A DNA stretch of 64,000 nucleotides from Ipomoea triloba (lineage: Eukaryota; Streptophyta; Magnoliopsida; Solanales; Convolvulaceae), in contig NC_044929.1 of NCBI RefSeq assembly GCF_003576645.1, forward strand, positions 6,028,431-6,092,430. The letters are read 5' to 3'. Made by a program: the position numbers and the translations under genes. Each line of letters begins with the position of its first letter. Within the stretch, counting starts at the first letter, position 1. The notes below the pieces were generated by a model that saw only the letters and a list, made by a program, of their open reading frames with translations, ran no database searches and was not told the DNA's origin. Positions 12,701-23,890 of the stretch are shown in pieces.

Positions 12701-15169
12701 ACAACTTTAAAACCATTTTCTCCAATTGCTTTGTCAATTGCAAGAAATTTCTTGTTCCCTTCAACCAGTTTTAGAATGCGATCACGAGCAAAATATCTAG
12801 CAATGAGAAATGCAACACTTGCAGCCACCTGAAAGGAGTAAATTAAAGAACATAGTTTTTTTTTTAAGTATCGCCAAATCCTCTTAATTGCTTTGTAGAA
12901 GCAAATATACTAGCTTACTGTTCCACTGATAGAGACAATGATGGTTCCAATGAAAGAGCCAAACAGAAGACCAGCAGACATGGTCAGCGGAATGGCTGGT
13001 ATTGCAAGGACCTAGGAAAAGAAACAAATACTAGTGAAAATTTGCCTCAAATGGATGACGAATACCTTAAAAAGTTAAACAATGAAATAACATCCTTTTT
13101 TATAATTACTGAAATTGGATTATTGTTTAAAAATAACTTACTATTAGTTAATGTTCAGACAGTTAAAGTAAACAGATGCATTAGTATATATTTCACACAT
13201 TGTAAGAATATTACTTCTTGCAGTGTATTGGATTCAGATCACATACTCTTATACTCCCTCCACTCCCATTTTGTAAGGGGTAATTGTGTTTGGCACAGTT
13301 TTTAAGAAAAAAAAATTAATAAGATGTGATACCCTTTCCAAATTTTCCCTAAAAAAAGGTGAGTTAGGACCCACAGAGAAAAGTTAAAAGGAATAAAAAG
13401 GAAATTCGGGGGAAAAAAAAGTTAGTGGTGTTTAAAATAGGAAAGTGGGAATTATTTTGGAACCGACTAAAAAGGAAGTTATCTTCTGAAGCAACTATAT
13501 TACACAAACATCACCTGATATGGCATGAAATGATCAGTAGAGATGTAGCATCATTATTGATTAAAGTCATTAAACAGTTACCAGTTTTGCCAAACCGAGA
13601 ATAGAACAGATTTTGGATTTTCAATCTTACCTCTAATCCAGCATAAACTGCAACAAAAAGTGCATATCCAGCTGGACCATAATCTGTCACATGAAAAGCC
13701 TCAGATACACTCACAGGAAAGAAAAGTTCGTAAAATCCAATAACTACATTCAATTTTTAATTGCTTTCAGAAAGAATTGCAGTAAATAAATTTTGGTAGG
13801 AGATCAAAAACCAAAATCTATAAAAAAATTATTTCACTCATGTCATGCTTCTCTGCAATAAGAGTCTGCATAAAGCTGGGAAACTAATAATTTGACCTCC
13901 AAAGTGGAGCAAAGACCCCGAGCAGTAAAGGCATATCTAAAGCAGTATACAATGATACAGCAAGGCATCCTAGAAGGTCTAAGGTTAATTAGTTGGGACT
14001 TCTTGGGGCAGACTATACACTATCAAGAGCCATTAATGCCTGTTCTTTGTTCTTCATTCTATCTTTCTTCATCAAGCTAACATCAAAATAAACTTCATAG
14101 GAAACTCAAAATTAAACCTAAAATTATTGGCACACTGCATTGAAAAAATGAATGACTCGTGCTCACCTAAGAAGCACAATTATTTTCTCTATCTGTGGCC
14201 TCAAACTAGTTTCTCATCACAATCAAAAACTTAATCTTAGATGATCTTATCAAACAATTGGCATCTGATTCTATCACAAATAAACAAAAACTTAAGAACA
14301 GAAAATGTTATAGTTAGGTTCCCTTGTTCTACGTACATAAAACATTTATGTCCAACCAAAATGTAAACTTTTCATATCAGCCATGACCCTCGATTAGTTT
14401 AAGCTTTTTGCAAGATCTTCCCACTATGACATAATATTCAGATTCTATTCAAAACCCAAATCCTTGCTGCAATTCTGCCCAGAACATAATTCCTCACAGC
14501 AATTCTTTCTAGACCATCCCTCTACACACACACACTTGCACATACACATTGAACTGACAGCAATAGGCAAAATATTTCCAGCATCCAATCTGCCCAAAGC
14601 ATAATTCCTAAAAGCAATTCTTTTTAGGCCATCCCCCTACACACACACACATTGAACTGGCAGCAATTAGCAAGATTTTTTCCACACCAACTAAATTTAT
14701 TATGCATAGCCAGACACACACAAATTTGAAATGGAAATGAAAAAGGAATTCACCCAACTATACCATCAATGATGCTTGAAAACTGTGTCAAGAAAGCATT
14801 GATCTGGTCCTTGTAGAGGTAACCTACAACCCCAAATCCACCAACTGCACCTACAATCAAAAGACCAGCCAAAAGGGTACCTTTAACCGCAGCATCCCCA
14901 TCCCCATCCCCTTCCCCACCACCATTCTCAGTACTATCATTCTCCTCTTTGGGACCCAAATTCAAGAGCTTACTAAAGCTCTGGGGAGCACCAGAGGGAG
15001 TCTTGGAAAGGGTCTGCTGTTTCTTGGTTTGTTTGAGGGAAGAGCGTGGCTTCAAGAAGTGGAACCTCTTGGGTCTGAAGCTATACAGAAATGAAGAGCA
15101 AGAAGGAGAAGAAAACGAGGAAAGGGCAAAGCATAGTGATAATGGTCGGGTCGAGGAAACGGTGGGCAT
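9769..15169 (-). CDS. VTT/DedA (SNARE-associated Golgi, TMEM64-like) membrane protein, plastid-targeted
   Basis: Seven coding exons on the minus strand: 15,169-14,764; 13,683-13,631; 13,011-12,919; 12,828-12,605; 10,774-10,708; 10,199-10,092; 9,792-9,769. All junctions are GT-AG and in frame, giving 324 residues. The Ser/Arg-rich N-terminus (MPTVSSTRPLSL) looks like a plastid transit peptide. An acidic Gly/Glu/Asp tract is followed by a membrane segment at about 98-118. The VTT domain then spans about 138-285, including LRLSPLLPFSLGNYLYG and SWLGMLPGTWAYVSAGAFG. Family members are polytopic membrane proteins, some shown to be lipid scramblases, so a role in plastid lipid handling is inference. 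It resembles the Arabidopsis protein I remember as At1g22850. The first in-frame ATG was chosen; the frame stays open upstream but only from a TTG. Confidence 0.85.
9942..10009 (-). repeat. Dispersed repeat, copy C (partial)
   Basis: TTGGCCAAACCACACTAAAAG followed by AATTAGCTAGTCTAG is a partial match to the repeats at 12,050-12,206 (same orientation) and 29,646-29,780 (opposite). It lies in the last intron of the VTT gene. Confidence 0.6.
11602..11979 (+). mobile_element. Solo LTR (copia-like), 378 bp
   Basis: Starts TGATACATGCTAAGG and ends GGGAGCACATAACA, so it has TG...CA termini, and is flanked on both sides by the 5-bp direct repeat AAATG (11,597-11,601 and 11,980-11,984). Inside is a TATA-like CTATAAAAGGG at about 11,805-11,815, which suits an LTR promoter, preceded by an AT-rich palindromic region. 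No internal retrotransposon sequence is present, so it is a solo LTR left by recombination. It lies in the fourth intron of the VTT gene, antisense to it. Confidence 0.72.
12050..12206 (-). repeat. Dispersed repeat, copy B
   Basis: On the reverse strand it reads GTTAAGAGTCTCACATCG, then an A-run, then TTTATAAGGTCATGGG, TTAGACTAGCTAATTGATTA, and TTTGGTTTGGCCCAGG, ending TTAGATTATAAC. The same order of phrases occurs at 29,646-29,780. It lies in the fourth intron of the VTT gene, 71 bp past the solo LTR. TCTCACATCG is a phrase common in plant dispersed repeats. Confidence 0.65.
13250..13460. mobile_element. MITE remnant with TACTCCCTCC end
   Basis: Begins TACTCCCTCCACTCCCATT, the usual end of a widespread plant MITE type, and continues GTAAGGGGTAATTGTG and GGCACAG. 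The expected inverse end (GGGAGTA) is not found, so this is a truncated copy. It lies in the second intron of the VTT gene. Confidence 0.45.
14475..14673. repeat. Tandem duplication with (CA)n core, about 95-bp unit
   Basis: The unit at 14,475-14,570 (CTGCCCAGAACATAATTCCT ... ATTGAACTGACAGCAAT) recurs at 14,590-14,673 (CTGCCCAAAGCATAATTCCT ... ATTGAACTGGCAGCAAT). Each holds a short ACACACAC run. It lies in the first intron of the VTT gene. Confidence 0.8.
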
Positions 15170-15237
15170 TTCAAGTAGTGGAAGAGGATAAAGAGAGCTT
15201 CTTTTTCCTCTGCTTTTCTGGTGGTTCTTGAGCTCAT
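15052..15237 (-). other. Upstream ATG frame overlapping the VTT gene start
   Basis: An ATG lies 68 bases upstream of the chosen start in a different frame and opens a 61-codon frame running 118 bases into the coding sequence. If transcription begins upstream of it, it would be an overlapping uORF expected to lower translation of the main frame. Whether the mRNA includes it is unknown. Confidence 0.35.
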
Positions 15238-15249
15238 TCAAGAACGTTT

Positions 15250-16768
15250 AGGAATTAGAAGAAGGCAGATGCCATGTAAAATTTCGAACAAACAGAATAT
15301 ACTCCCATTCTAGCTATCGCTGTTTGAAATTTGTGTTCTGCGATTTGATTTTTGGGAAATTTTTTGTGACGTTGAAATTCAAGGTCGAGTTCTAGAGGTA
15401 TCAGGATGGATAAAATTGTGTTCGTTGTTGAGGCACGTGTAGTTTTTCTTTTCTTTTTAAGTTATTTTTCGTTTCTTAATTTTTCATAATAATGGACTAA
15501 TGGTTTATGGTAATGGTGTGTGGCTGCCTCCTGCCTGGGGATCTTGCTTCGGGACCACGAAACTGTATCATTTTATGTGTCTAGTTTCATTAATGATACT
15601 TTACTAAAGTTAATTTTAATTAATTTATTATAACATTAAATTTAATATTAGTATATAAGATTTATATAATTAGAAACTACATTAAAATACTATAAACACA
15701 AGACAATTAAATTTAAAAATACTAAAAAAAAATAATTTGATTAATGAATAATAAACAACACAGGTAAAATGAGTAAAATGGTGGAATCAGATTCAAACTC
15801 AGTGGTGTCAAAAATATTAAATTTAATATTACTCTCAAATTTTCTATTTATATGTTTGCCACTATTATATTTACTTTAGCCAAGTCAAATTTAAGATTTC
15901 TCAAAGTATATACATGTATATGTAATAAACAATAAAATTTGAGTGGGTCAATTGACCCCACTCAAATGAACATAGCTTCGCCATTGGGTATAGGCGGTAT
16001 AGCGTTGTTTTTGATAGAGAACGATTTATAAGTTGTAGTTGCAAAGGTCTTAACTAAGAAGTAACTTTTCTCTCAATGAAGTAGTATATGGCTTTTTTTT
16101 TTAATAACAAATTCAGTTCATGAAGTAAATTTGAGATGGAATAGAAATCTTGAAAATATATTTTTCTATATGATGGATATATTGGGTCCAACTTAAATAT
16201 TCAAGCTTGATAATGGAGTGTGAGCCCAAATTGAGAATGGTGAACGATACCACATAATAGACAAGCCAAGAGTCGACCTTGAGGCCGGCCAAGGCAAGGT
16301 CAATCATGGCGCAGGTTCAACCATGACTATTTGAGTGCTTGATTTGCTCAAGGAGCACTCCGATCTCACGACCGTTACCTAGGACTCACTAAGACATTTT
16401 TGTATAAATGATTATTGAATCTTATTGAATATTCGCAATTCGCAATTCTAGCAATCCTAACAGTCTACCAAGTCTTCCAGCTACAAAACAACGCTAAATG
16501 CAGCTACAGACCTACACTCTCTTATGATGTCCTATATTGCCTGAACTAGCATGAAGTTTAACATGTTAACACCAAGATTCATTCACAAGGATATCTGTCT
16601 TTGTTTAAATAACATGTGTGTCTAACTGATAATAGTCACGGGCATACACCCAACAAAAGGAAAATAGTAAGAGGATATCCAAGCAGCTAGGAGGAAACAG
16701 CCCAGAACAGGCGAAATTGTAGCCTCCTTCATCAGCCTGTCGTGGTTAAGACTGGACACAATTAGCCG
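15250..16768. other. Intergenic, no gene recognised
   Basis: Upstream flank of the VTT gene and downstream flank of the next gene. AT-rich. At about 16,170-16,460 there is a slightly GC-richer block with a TATA-like TTGTATAAATG at 16,399, which could be a degraded LTR, but I found no matching target duplication. Nothing else stands out. Confidence 0.5.
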
Positions 16769-18229
16769 TCAAGGATTGCAAGGCGCTGTCTTGTGACTTT
16801 CTCCGTGAAGGTTGGAGGTAGTTAACTCCCATCTGAAATTTTTCTTAAACTTCATCATACTGAACTCCAGTTTCTTCGCAGAGGATGCGATTTTGTGGAG
16901 TTGATCATTGATGCTGGTCTGCAGCACTTCAGGTGAAAGCGAGTTGGGAGATTCAAGAACTTTGACAGCAGTGTTGGCGGCAGAATCAATCTATAAAAGC
17001 ATATTTATACAAGGAACATGAACCAAATGTTTCCTTGGTAATAACAATCATAATAAGTGCCAATGACAACTGAGGAAACACAGGGGGTTACCCCAGCCAA
17101 AACAACAAGAGATCCACACTTGTAACCACAAGGTCACGAGTTCGAATCCTTGCGCCCCTGGTTTGAGCCGGTTAGCTATGGGGCGAGGTTTACCCACACC
17201 CAAAAGGGTTGTGGGGTTCCTCGTTAAACAAAAAACTAAGGAAACACAGATATGGCTAGAAACTGAAAATTCATTGTTACAATTGCTAAAGGTGATTGCA
17301 GTTTTAAAGGATATTAACCAATATAATTAATCGTGACTTGTGAAATGGAAAGCCACAAAAATGTTCAGAAACCTAGGCATACAACCCCACAAGGATGTCA
17401 AGCCTAACACTACAGCTTGGTTCAGGTCAGGCAGATGCTATCACAAAAATCACAGAACAGTAAAGCAATTTGAAAATAGAAATGCAAACTCCAGAGTCAC
17501 CAATAGGATTCATTATCACCAATTGAAGCTTCCTTTTTTTTCATAAATCAAATTACAAGAGAAAACTTTAGTATAATAATATAAATATTAAATAGTAGTC
17601 CTTGAAATGGAAAACACATTACACATCCCTGCCTTTTAGTCCTAACATGTGAATTTAGGTATCCAAATCAGGCAGATATTTTGGGTTCCATAGAATCAAA
17701 TCCTAAAATGATTTTAAAAATCCATTGAAAGTGCAAGGTTTTGAGCCACTAGCAAGTAGCAATGCATTAAGGCCTTATGGTCCTTGGAAGCAATAGTTCT
17801 TTTATCAATTTCCATACTGAGAAATATACTCTTAGCCACGAGAACCCATAATAAGATGAAGGCAACTTTGGTGGAAGTGAAATAGAGTTACCAGCCAATT
17901 CATAGAAGCCCCATAATCCCCTCCCTCCTCTCCAACACACAGAAACATGAAAAGGTAGTTGGTAGTATGTAAGGGCAGCAGCATATATCTGTGTGGATAA
18001 AGGCCAGAAGGACATTAAATTTGGACATTTGTAGAGCTAATTCTGGTTACACTGCCTAGTGACTATAGTGGTATTCCATAATTGGCACCTAACTATTAAT
18101 TTGGAAAATTATCATCCTACATCTACAGGAAAGTTGACAAAATTTATCCTCCCTGGATGTATAATGATCACATGCTGGTCAGTGTGTAATTGGGTTTTTC
18201 CATAAAATTTTCATAAACAGCCCATTATG

Positions 18230-18273
<44 letters not shown>

Positions 18274-20191
18274 CCAGGTGATCATTCACAGAACATAGAT
18301 CCAAGATTTTAGTTTCATTTAGTACAAGTTGTATTTTCTTTGATCAAAACAACTAGGGAGGTCTTTTTTCTTTTCTTTTTTTTTCTTTTTTTTTTTTTTC
18401 TATACCTCTGGTGAGTTTTTGGTTCTTGATTTCCAGTGGGGTTTTTACTTGGAATCCTTTGTTTTTGACTTTTTTCACAACTTTTCTTTAACTACACATA
18501 CTGGTACATTTACTTCTTGCCGTTCTTGGTCCTTTCTACTGCTTCAGCTGCAAATTCCATTTGAGAAACATGTGGTATTGGGTTTTAAAGGAAAGTTCCT
18601 TGCTAAACTTGTTTTTTCAAGCACCATAATCATTAAAAATACCCTAGATTTAGCAAGAATAAGTGGATGGAAGAATTAAAGAGGCAAAAGTTTTCCTTTC
18701 AGAATCCACTTTGGGTCAAAGTTATAAAAGTGTTCCTGAAAAACTTCCACAGATGGATGAGCCCACTTATTCCAGTTCACCTCTTTACAAGCATTTTGCT
18801 GGGACTTTGTTCTGAACTCAGATGAATAAACACAAGAAATAATCAAGCATTGTTTGACATGAAGGCATTCCAAACAAATTTAAGCAACCTTTGTGCAAGA
18901 AAAGCAAGCAAGTTTAAATTTATGTCCCAAAGTTTTCAAGAGCCACCACTTCAGTTCTTTAAAATTGGATTATCATCTCCTGTCTATTTCCTAACAGTTT
19001 GATCTGAAACTACGTTTTCAAAGTAGATTAAGTTCCTCAGAAAAAACCTGCCAAATTGCAAGCCACTCATGAAAGCTGATGAGGTCATAAGGAGACTGAG
19101 GAATATGCCTTTTGTTTTTGTTCATGTAAAATGGCAAGTAAGGTTGTATGGACACAATTAGGTCATCATATCCCTCATAGTTGGTTGCAAATATTTACAA
19201 TCATTATTTATAGCCAAACTTGGCAACTAATTTACTAATCTATCTAGAATCTGCTGGAATTGGAGTTGTATTCATCTTCTAGCTCAAGTGGCATTTTGGT
19301 AATTAAACAGAACTTCTGACCACATTAACTACTCATGTACAGTTGTTTTAGGAACCGACCTTTTGCCTTCTTGCTAATTGAGATGATAGCATTGCTAATA
19401 TCACCTACACTTTTTTGACAAATGTGATTAGATACACCATATGCTTATATCCATCTCTGTTACACTTTGAATTGACACCAATCTCTGTTACACTTTGAAT
19501 TAACACCAAATACAGACCCCAAGCCCTCAAATTTGCACAAAATGCTCAGGAACCCTTTCCTATACTGACTTATTACTCACATATTTGTTATTAGAATAGA
19601 TTTCCACAATTAAAATGAACAACATGGAGATCAAACATAATCACAAATCAGTGAATATGAACCTTAAATCCACATCAACATAGGAAAATATAATAAATAC
19701 TCCGTAATAAAATAAACTAGAGGGGAAAATAACTATTTTTCTGAATAATTAGACAAAGAAAGCTATGTACCGTTTGTGAAGCCGTCTTCAACAAAGCTTT
19801 TGCTAAAGGCAAAACACAGAACCTTAAACAAAGCAAACAACAATGTTTAGAGAAACGAAAAATCTAGGAACATTTTCAGAAAAAAGTTCAGTCAAGAGAA
19901 TAAAAATCCAATTCAATTTAAAATGATAAAGTAAATTACATTCCACGGCTACCCTCTAAGGCCTGTTCTGATGGATCTTTCCACTCATCAAACCTGAAAA
20001 CCGCAAAGAATTGTGTATTCAAACAAAGATAAATGTTAACTGGTACAGACATAAAGATAGATACATAAACAAGGGGGAGAAGGAAGTGCGGCGGGTTAGA
20101 AAGCTTACACCCAACCATAGCGGCGGTCGAAAATGAGAGCTTTAGAGGGCCGTTTGGAGTTAAGATAGTTCACTTTCAAGCTTGAGTCCAT
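16769..20191 (-). CDS. Conserved plant protein of unknown function, 136 residues
   Basis: Four coding exons on the minus strand: 20,191-20,109; 19,993-19,940; 19,822-19,771; 16,990-16,769. All have GT-AG junctions in frame. The N-terminus MDSSLKVNYLNSKRPSKALI is followed by FDRRYGWVFDEWKDPSEQAL. Exon 3 gives MFCVLPLAKALLKTASQTID across both junctions. The C-terminal exon holds an Ala-rich helix, then a basic stretch (KKLEFSMMKFKKNFRWEL). I do not recognise a catalytic motif, signal peptide or membrane span. The smooth joining of four short exons into one frame argues for a real gene, and the pattern recalls small uncharacterised plant proteins. The start ATG has G at -3 and +4. A second ATG 5 bases upstream, out of frame, would make a six-residue overlapping uORF. 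The third intron (2,780 bp) carries a SINE. Confidence 0.7.
17084..17233 (+). mobile_element. tRNA-derived SINE with 16-bp target duplication
   Basis: The body contains a B-box-like GGTCACGAGTTCGAATCC and a downstream GGGCGAGGTTTACCCACACC, and ends TCGTTAAACAAAAA. It is flanked by AACTGAGGAAACACAG (17,068-17,083) and AACTAAGGAAACACAG (17,234-17,249), one mismatch in 16, a long direct repeat as made by LINE-type integration. It sits in the third intron of the 136-residue-protein gene. Its B-box region closely matches that of the element at 23,290-23,583. Confidence 0.82.
18233..18268. repeat. Poly-T tract, 36 bp
   Basis: An uninterrupted T run in the large third intron of the 136-residue-protein gene, so a poly-A run on that gene's sense strand. 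More T-rich sequence follows at 18,364-18,400. It could be the tail of a minus-strand retroposon, but I see no matching target duplication. Confidence 0.85.
19453..19508. repeat. 27-bp tandem duplication
   Basis: ATCTCTGTTACACTTTGAAT plus the following seven bases occurs twice in a row with one difference. It lies in the third intron of the 136-residue-protein gene. Confidence 0.75.
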
Positions 20192-20264
20192 TGCATTTTC
20201 TGTGCAGGGGACTGCGGAGACGTTCAATTTCAATCCTGGCTTATTTCAAGACTATTGTTTGTCG

Positions 20265-20301
<37 letters not shown>

Positions 20302-21005
20302 AATTCAAGATTAGTACTTTACTCATAGATTTTAATCATATTTTACTGACCAAAAGATACCCTTTTAATTCCGAATCTAGAGTAAAATAGTAAATGGGTT
20401 AAAAAAAATTGCATGATTTAGTCCCTCAACTATTAAGATTTCATCACTTTGACCTTCAACTTTTAAATTTATTTAATTTTATTTTAACTATGTAGCTTTT
20501 ACTTAAAATAGTTATTTGTCCAAACTAAAATAACTCTTTTTAGAACCATTTTGATTAACAATTGCATAATTAAAAATGAAATTGAGCAAATTTTGAAGTC
20601 TATATCAAAGTGGTAAAATCTTAATAGTCAATGTCAAATCATGTATTAACTCAATAGTAAATTAATACTCGTATTATTAATAGGTTTATTTTTAGGGTCA
20701 GTTTGGAAAGGAGTAAAATGATTTCCAGAAAATGAGTCGTTTTTCAGAAACTAGGTTCATTTGCCGTATTTGGATGTATTCTAAAAAATTGTCTTTATGT
20801 GTTTGGTTCATTTTCTAGAAAATAAGTAGAATTGTATAATTATATATTTTTATTATTTTATTTAAAATATTAAAAAAAATTAAAAAGAAAGAAAGGGAGA
20901 AACAATTTCAATTTTCGCGGTTCTCGAAGTCGAGTATATATAGTCGAAAAAAATGCCGGAGATCTCATCTGTTCTCTCTCACCATCACGGACTCGAAGAT
21001 AACAG
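20192..21005. promoter_or_regulatory. Shared divergent upstream region, with TATA box for PTD
   Basis: About 0.8 kb separates the start codons of the minus-strand 136-residue-protein gene and the plus-strand PTD gene. A TATATATA box at 20,935-20,942 lies 64 bp before the PTD ATG and would place transcription start near 20,965-20,975. An ATG at 20,953 opens an 18-codon frame whose TGA overlaps the PTD start (ATGA). It counts as a uORF only if transcription starts earlier. A 29-bp T run lies at 20,265-20,293. MITE-like GTTTGGTTCATTTTC phrases lie near 20,810. Confidence 0.55.
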
Positions 21006-23890
21006 ATGAGTGGCGGTTACAGGCAGCCATTTCCGAATCCTTCTAGCTTATCCAACTCTGGTATTGTTCCACTTCCATTTCTTCAATCCTATCGTCGTTT
21101 TGTATCTATTCTCTATTCTTCCTCATCGATTCTGATGCGTTCTGCATTTGCGTTCTGTTGCATTGAAAATCTCCATTAAATTCGATCTAATGTTGTTCAG
21201 TGTAAAAATTTGCTTCGTGATGCTGAAACTAATGTTTTTTAAAGCTGAATATGAGTGTTCTGATTTGAGATTTTGCTTTCGGATTTGTGGATACCAGCAG
21301 AATTGTTCATTTTGCAATTTGACACTTCGATGCCTTAAACCTCTAAATTGCGCTAAACTTACTAGAGAATATTTATCAGCAATAGCATTGAGTAATTTTT
21401 AGCTAGAGAAATGGTTCACAATGGGCTTGCAAATTTGATTTTGTAATTCTGTGTAAAATTTTAAGCGCTCTTCCTCAGATGTCAGAAAGGAAAATTGGAT
21501 GTGTGGATAAATCGACTTGTTCCAATAAACTCATAGTTTTTCGACCAACCATAGCTTAAAAATTTTGGGGAGCTAAAGCTCGAATTTTCATTTGTGGATT
21601 TTTAAGGCATAAGTACAGTCAAAACATTGCATTTCTCTATATCAACAACACACAAGTTTGCAGCATTTTTGAATCATGAATTGTGAAGTGACATGAAATT
21701 AGCAATTTTTCAAATGTTGTGCTAGTCCATTTGGTTTCCTTTTTTCAAGAAGCTTTATTCATCATCTATTTATCATGCACTAGGAGCTAGGAGTCTAGGA
21801 CACTATATTCCTAATGAACATAAATCAAATTTCTCTACCAACCGTATTCTGTAGTGATGGAATTCATTGATGCTTTCTAGTTCTGATATGATAAGTTCTA
21901 TGGTTTATGTTTCCACTAGCAATGTGTACATGCGATATCAATAGTCATCTTTTAGTTGCTGATGATTTCTCACTTACAGGATAAGGTTTTCTCCTTTTTT
22001 GTATCCTAAAGTAGATTGCATCAACATAATTTTCCATTTTGAAATCTTGTTCATAAAGCTTTAAATGATATTCAACTGTTCATATATAGATCTTTTATGT
22101 CTTCAGTCACTGTTGATCAGAGTGGTGTAGTTTTGTTACATTATCTCCTCAAATTTTCTTTAAATCTAATCAATCCCTTTAATAATTCCTCATGCAGGTT
22201 GCAATGGGGTGTGTATGGTGAGTAACACTTGGAGGGATGAGCAACACCCATCTTTTATTAATTTCATCTCCAGCTTCTTACAGGAAAACTCTTTTCGTCT
22301 GAATTTTGTGCCAATAGCACCGGTAAATATCTGATTTCAGCTCACTGTCTCTGGTCCTCCATGTGCTACTAAACTATGGTTGTTAACAGGATTTTATCAT
22401 TAACTGTGGTGGTTTGTCTGTGGCATTCATTTTTGTGACTAATTGGGATGGTGTGGAAACAAAATCAATATTTTGCAGGTAACTTTTGGATATTTGCTTT
22501 TCTAGTTGATCATTTGCACCTTTAGCTAATCTTGTCTTGTTGATAGCAGAGTCCAGAAACTAAAGGAACAATTTGCAAACCTGTATGTGGTTGTCACCCT
22601 CCCAACCCAGGAACAAAATGATTGTTTCATTTGCTCTTACTTCAAGTAAGTTCCTCTCTGCTTTTATTTTTAACTGCATTGTGCATAGTGTATAGTGTAT
22701 TAACAAGCAGAAACTTATTTTGTGCAAAGTTTTATTATTTTTGTTGAAGGTATGGTATGGAACTTGGAAAGCCAACTTTTATTCCAGTGAAATATTTAGA
22801 GATGGGCATGGAAAAGATCGTGAAGATTGCACATGCTCGTGGGGGTAAGGCCTCATTTCTTGATGATTGATCAAAGTTTTATGCATATCTTTATAGCAAC
22901 TGCTACTAATTGCAGTGTGCAAGCGGCAAGATGCAGTTGCAAAACTGAAAGCTGAGGTTAGATTTCAGACTGCTTCCTTTTTTACTGATATTGCATTCTT
23001 CATTTTATGTGAATTTAAGTTGTCCTGTTACATTGTTAGAAGGAAAAATCAGTTCAAGCAATGGATGCCTATCTCAAAGTTGTCTCGGCAATTCCTGGCA
23101 TTGATAAGCATGATGCAAATTCAGTAAGAACTTCTGTTAATCATCATTTTGTGTTGAATTATTGCTGTCAATTTTCTAAGGAATTGTTACACTTTCTTTC
23201 GCAATTGAGCCACATCTAGTTTCTAAGTTCTGACATGAGTAACTGGTGTTGCCTTCATTTTGTGATCTCAGAATAAACTTGTTATGGGGATAACCCATAG
23301 CTAAGGATACAAACTTGTAACCACAAGGTCACGAGTTCGATTCTCAGCCCTCTTGGTTTGAGCCCATTAGCTATGGCAACTTAGGCTAGTTTACCTCGAT
23401 CTTTTGCTGGCTAAGATCACAAGGTGCAGTTTACCCTGCACACCCTCGGGTAGTGGACCTACTCATTCCATGATAGTACATAGCTATGGGCTTACCTCGA
23501 TCTTGTACTGGCTAAGATCACAAGGTGCAGTTTACCCTACACACCCTCAGGTAGTGGACCTACTCATTCCATGATAGTACGACCTATAAGCTTTAACAAC
23601 AGTTTTTCCTCTCTACTTTCGTATGAGAACTTATTTTGGTTGCTCAAGCTAGAAGCCAGGAATGATATTTAATGCCTGCACTCTTATCTAACCTTTCTTT
23701 GACGAATGTAAAGTTAACTGTGTTCCTTTTTTTTTTTCAGCTCAACCAAGCCATTGGTTCAATTGAAGCAATAGCCAAAGCAACAAAGGAGTGTATTTTG
23801 AAAAACACGGACCTTTCAGCCGATAAAGCTGAGAAAATATCAATGTTTTTCAGAGACATGAAGTATTCCCTTGGTCCCAAAATCAGATAA
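21006..23890 (+). CDS. PTD: PARTING DANCERS (PTD)-like meiotic crossover protein
   Basis: Eight coding exons: 21,006-21,060; 22,198-22,322; 22,390-22,478; 22,550-22,645; 22,750-22,844; 22,916-22,956; 23,040-23,123; 23,741-23,890. All have GT-AG introns in frame, giving 244 residues. The chain runs from [16 protein letters not shown] through [20 protein letters not shown] and an ERCC1-like central part (about 55-150, with [15 protein letters not shown]). The C-terminal helix-hairpin-helix-like tail (about 183-244) includes [19 protein letters not shown] recognise this as plant PTD. In Arabidopsis, PTD is an ERCC1/XPF-related, probably non-catalytic protein that pairs with SHOC1 to promote class I (ZMM) meiotic crossovers. 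No nuclease motif is visible. Exon 7 has a TAG-AAG tandem acceptor; the upstream choice adds one Lys. Intron 7 carries a SINE-like insertion. Confidence 0.87.
23290..23583 (+). mobile_element. SINE-like element with duplicated 3' body
   Basis: B-box-like GGTCACGAGTTCGATTC matches the SINE at 17,084. Downstream, a block of about 90 bp starting TTACCTCGATCTT and containing CTAAGATCACAAGGTGCAG and GTAGTGGACCTACTCATTCC occurs twice (about 23,391-23,480 and 23,491-23,580). It lies in intron 7 of the PTD gene, in the same orientation. Target duplications were not found. Confidence 0.6.

Noticed and set aside
16160..16465. Possible solo LTR with TGATGGATATATTGGG start and TATAAATG box
   Set aside because: The candidate ends do not give matching 5-bp flanks, so the call is not supported.
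17131..17160. tRNA-like B box (GAGTTCGAATCC)
   Set aside because: No acceptor stem or anticodon arm can be folded around it, and long target duplications show it is a SINE, not a tRNA gene.
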